From contig CAZIQG010000014.1 in the NCBI GenBank assembly GCA_964541725.1, positions 1 through 21,374 on the forward strand: 21,374 nucleotides of DNA, written 5' to 3'. The position numbers and the translations under genes are program-made. Under the pieces are notes generated by a model. It searched no databases. It was not told the origin of the DNA and worked only from the letters and a program-made list of their open reading frames with translations. Origin of the DNA: JAGOUY01 sp964541725 (GTDB taxonomy: Bacteria > Patescibacteriota > Patescibacteriia > 2-12-FULL-60-25). This document shows positions 20,607-21,374 of this stretch, piece by piece (within the stretch, counting starts at the first letter, position 1; each line of letters opens with the position of its first letter).

Positions 20607-21128
20607 ATGGGCGGTCCAAAAAATCCCGACACAGGTCGGGCTGGAACCATCCTCCAGTCTGGAGGGATGGCGGCTCTGCGTGAGGGGAGGCTGACGAGCG
20701 AAGCATGCTCAAGCTGCGATTTCGATCTCACGAGGGTGATCAAAGAAGGAGGGAGATGTTGCGTCAACTGCGGCGCACAGATCCCGGGCAAGGAGACGAC
20801 GGTGCATGTCGATCTGGGCGCGCCGGGGCCGGCTGCCCCGCCTCCGGCGCCCGTACGGCCTACAGCTCCCTCTCCTGCGGTACACCTGCCCCAAAGGGCA
20901 GGGAACCCTGTCTGGGAACTCAGCGCTTACCCGCGTAGTGGAACCATCGTGGAACTGCAAAAAAATGGGTGGGGACACTATGCAGCGATTCTTTTCCTGG
21001 CGCTGATGCTCATCGCCCTTCTCGCTGTGACGTTCGTGATCATCCGAGAGAAGATGGCGACCCCGGTCTCGGATGCCGGGTCAGCTCCGCTCCAGGATGT
21101 GAACATCGCTCTTCCCCCCACCGACTGA
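20607..21128 (+). CDS. Zinc-ribbon protein with single C-terminal membrane anchor
   Basis: The 173-residue protein has a zinc ribbon at about residues 34-58 (CSSC and CVNC, followed by GAQIPG). A Pro/Ala-rich linker follows at about 65-100. One TM helix lies near 127-147 (AAILFLALMLIALLAVTFVI), with a short polar tail. The layout suggests a membrane-tethered zinc-ribbon adaptor, function unknown. GAAAGGA lies 8 nt before the ATG. The first 25 codons contain two inverted repeats (CCCGAC/GTCGGG at 20625-20640, and a CCTCCAG/CTGGAGG block at 20647-20670). The composition is GC-rich. The next gene has a similar promoter, leader and N-terminal LRE motif, so the two are probably distant tandem paralogs. 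Confidence 0.75.
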   Translation: MGGPKNPDTGRAGTILQSGGMAALREGRLTSEACSSCDFDLTRVIKEGGRCCVNCGAQIPGKETTVHVDLGAPGPAAPPPAPVRPTAPSPAVHLPQRAGNPVWELSAYPRSGTIVELQKNGWGHYAAILFLALMLIALLAVTFVIIREKMATPVSDAGSAPLQDVNIALPPTD

Positions 21129-21164
21129 ATCAGCTCTTTCTTTCACGTTCTTTTCCTCTCCTCC

Positions 21165-21188
21165 AATCCCTGCCGCTGGCGGGATTTT
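21165..21188 (+). terminator. Intrinsic terminator after the zinc-ribbon membrane gene
   Basis: AATCCC-T-GCC pairs with GGC-GGGATT (one bulged T, 3-nt loop) and runs into TTTT. Confidence 0.7.
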
Positions 21189-21219
21189 GCGTTTTATGTA
21201 CGATCTTCGTTGAGTGGAC

Positions 21220-21248
21220 TTGTCTATTTTATTATTTTATGCTCAAAT
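21220..21248 (+). promoter_or_regulatory. Duplicated promoter, second copy
   Basis: TTGTCT and TCAAAT are 17 bp apart with the same ATTTTATTATTTT spacer core (21226-21238) as the promoter at 20543. Confidence 0.55.
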
Positions 21249-21282
21249 GCTCACGCCACGCACCATAACAAGGAGGTGTAGC

Positions 21283-21374
21283 ATGGCGAGTCCCCAACGT
21301 TTCGGTACAATGCAGGAAGGACGAGCTGCTCCGGCTACGCCGGATGACAGCGGGCTGCGTGAGGCGCAGCCGCC
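21283..21374 (+). CDS. 5' end of a GC-rich accessory gene (runs off the window)
   Basis: An ideal Shine-Dalgarno AAGGAGG (21270-21276) lies 6 nt before the ATG. The 30 visible codons encode MASPQRFGTMQEGRAAPATP, then DDSGLREAQP. The start of the gene holds two tight inverted repeats: TCCGGC/GCCGGA at 21330-21344 and GGCTGCG/CGCAGCC at 21353-21371. Together with the duplicated promoter and the shared GCTGCGTGAGG-like segment, this makes it a probable paralog of the preceding gene. Confidence 0.7.
   Translation, partial: MASPQRFGTMQEGRAAPATPDDSGLREAQP

Overview
The window looks like a scaffold from a small-genome bacterium, most likely Candidate Phyla Radiation/Patescibacteria. The support is a CxxC-x17-CxxC zinc-ribbon protein of the kind common there, a DUF4349-type membrane protein, very tight gene packing, and conserved genes that start almost at their predicted transcription start sites. 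The phylum is an inference; no rRNA or ribosomal protein is present. A run of exactly 100 N (8016-8115) marks an assembly gap.

Layout. 1-3000: MerR/TipAS-type regulator (-) with a MerR-style promoter, zinc-ribbon protein, DUF4349 protein and a Cys-rich small exported protein, separated by clear intrinsic terminators. 3079-7085: marR plus two half-transporter genes forming an asymmetric heterodimeric ABC exporter, behind a TTGACA-N17-TAGTAT promoter overlapped by a dyad. 7129-9369: PfkB (adenosine-kinase-like) gene and S-adenosylhomocysteinase, split by the gap; together they would clear SAH and the adenosine it releases. 9391-14080: greA (-), an ABC-F ATPase, a BaiN/HI0933 flavoprotein gene broken by one in-frame amber (-), and a cold-shock gene. 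Two repeat families lie among these: a ~120-bp imperfect palindrome (two full copies and a half copy) and a ~300-bp modular element (two copies) with matching outer parts but unrelated inverted-repeat cores. 14264-16375: accessory genes of unknown function, visibly GC-rich and with Shine-Dalgarno leaders, around a NUDIX hydrolase. 16466-19750: bcp peroxiredoxin, idi, an unknown gene, an M29-like peptidase and another unknown gene. 19783-20507: a complete type III hammerhead ribozyme just in front of a HAD-phosphatase gene. 20543-end: two tandem accessory genes with near-identical promoters, the first a zinc-ribbon membrane protein, the second cut by the window edge.

Most exciting: (1) the hammerhead ribozyme at 19783-19836, all core nucleotides present, sitting between two co-directional genes, ending 8 nt before the HAD start codon and covering a weak Shine-Dalgarno with its stem III; (2) the pair of modular hairpin elements at 10082-10379 (-) and 13791-14080 (+), each with an extended -10-like box placed so that transcription would begin at the first base of the inverted repeat. 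A wider pattern is that many conserved genes have a TGn-TAnnnT box 6-9 nt before the ATG, suggesting leaderless mRNAs, while the accessory genes carry Shine-Dalgarno sequences.
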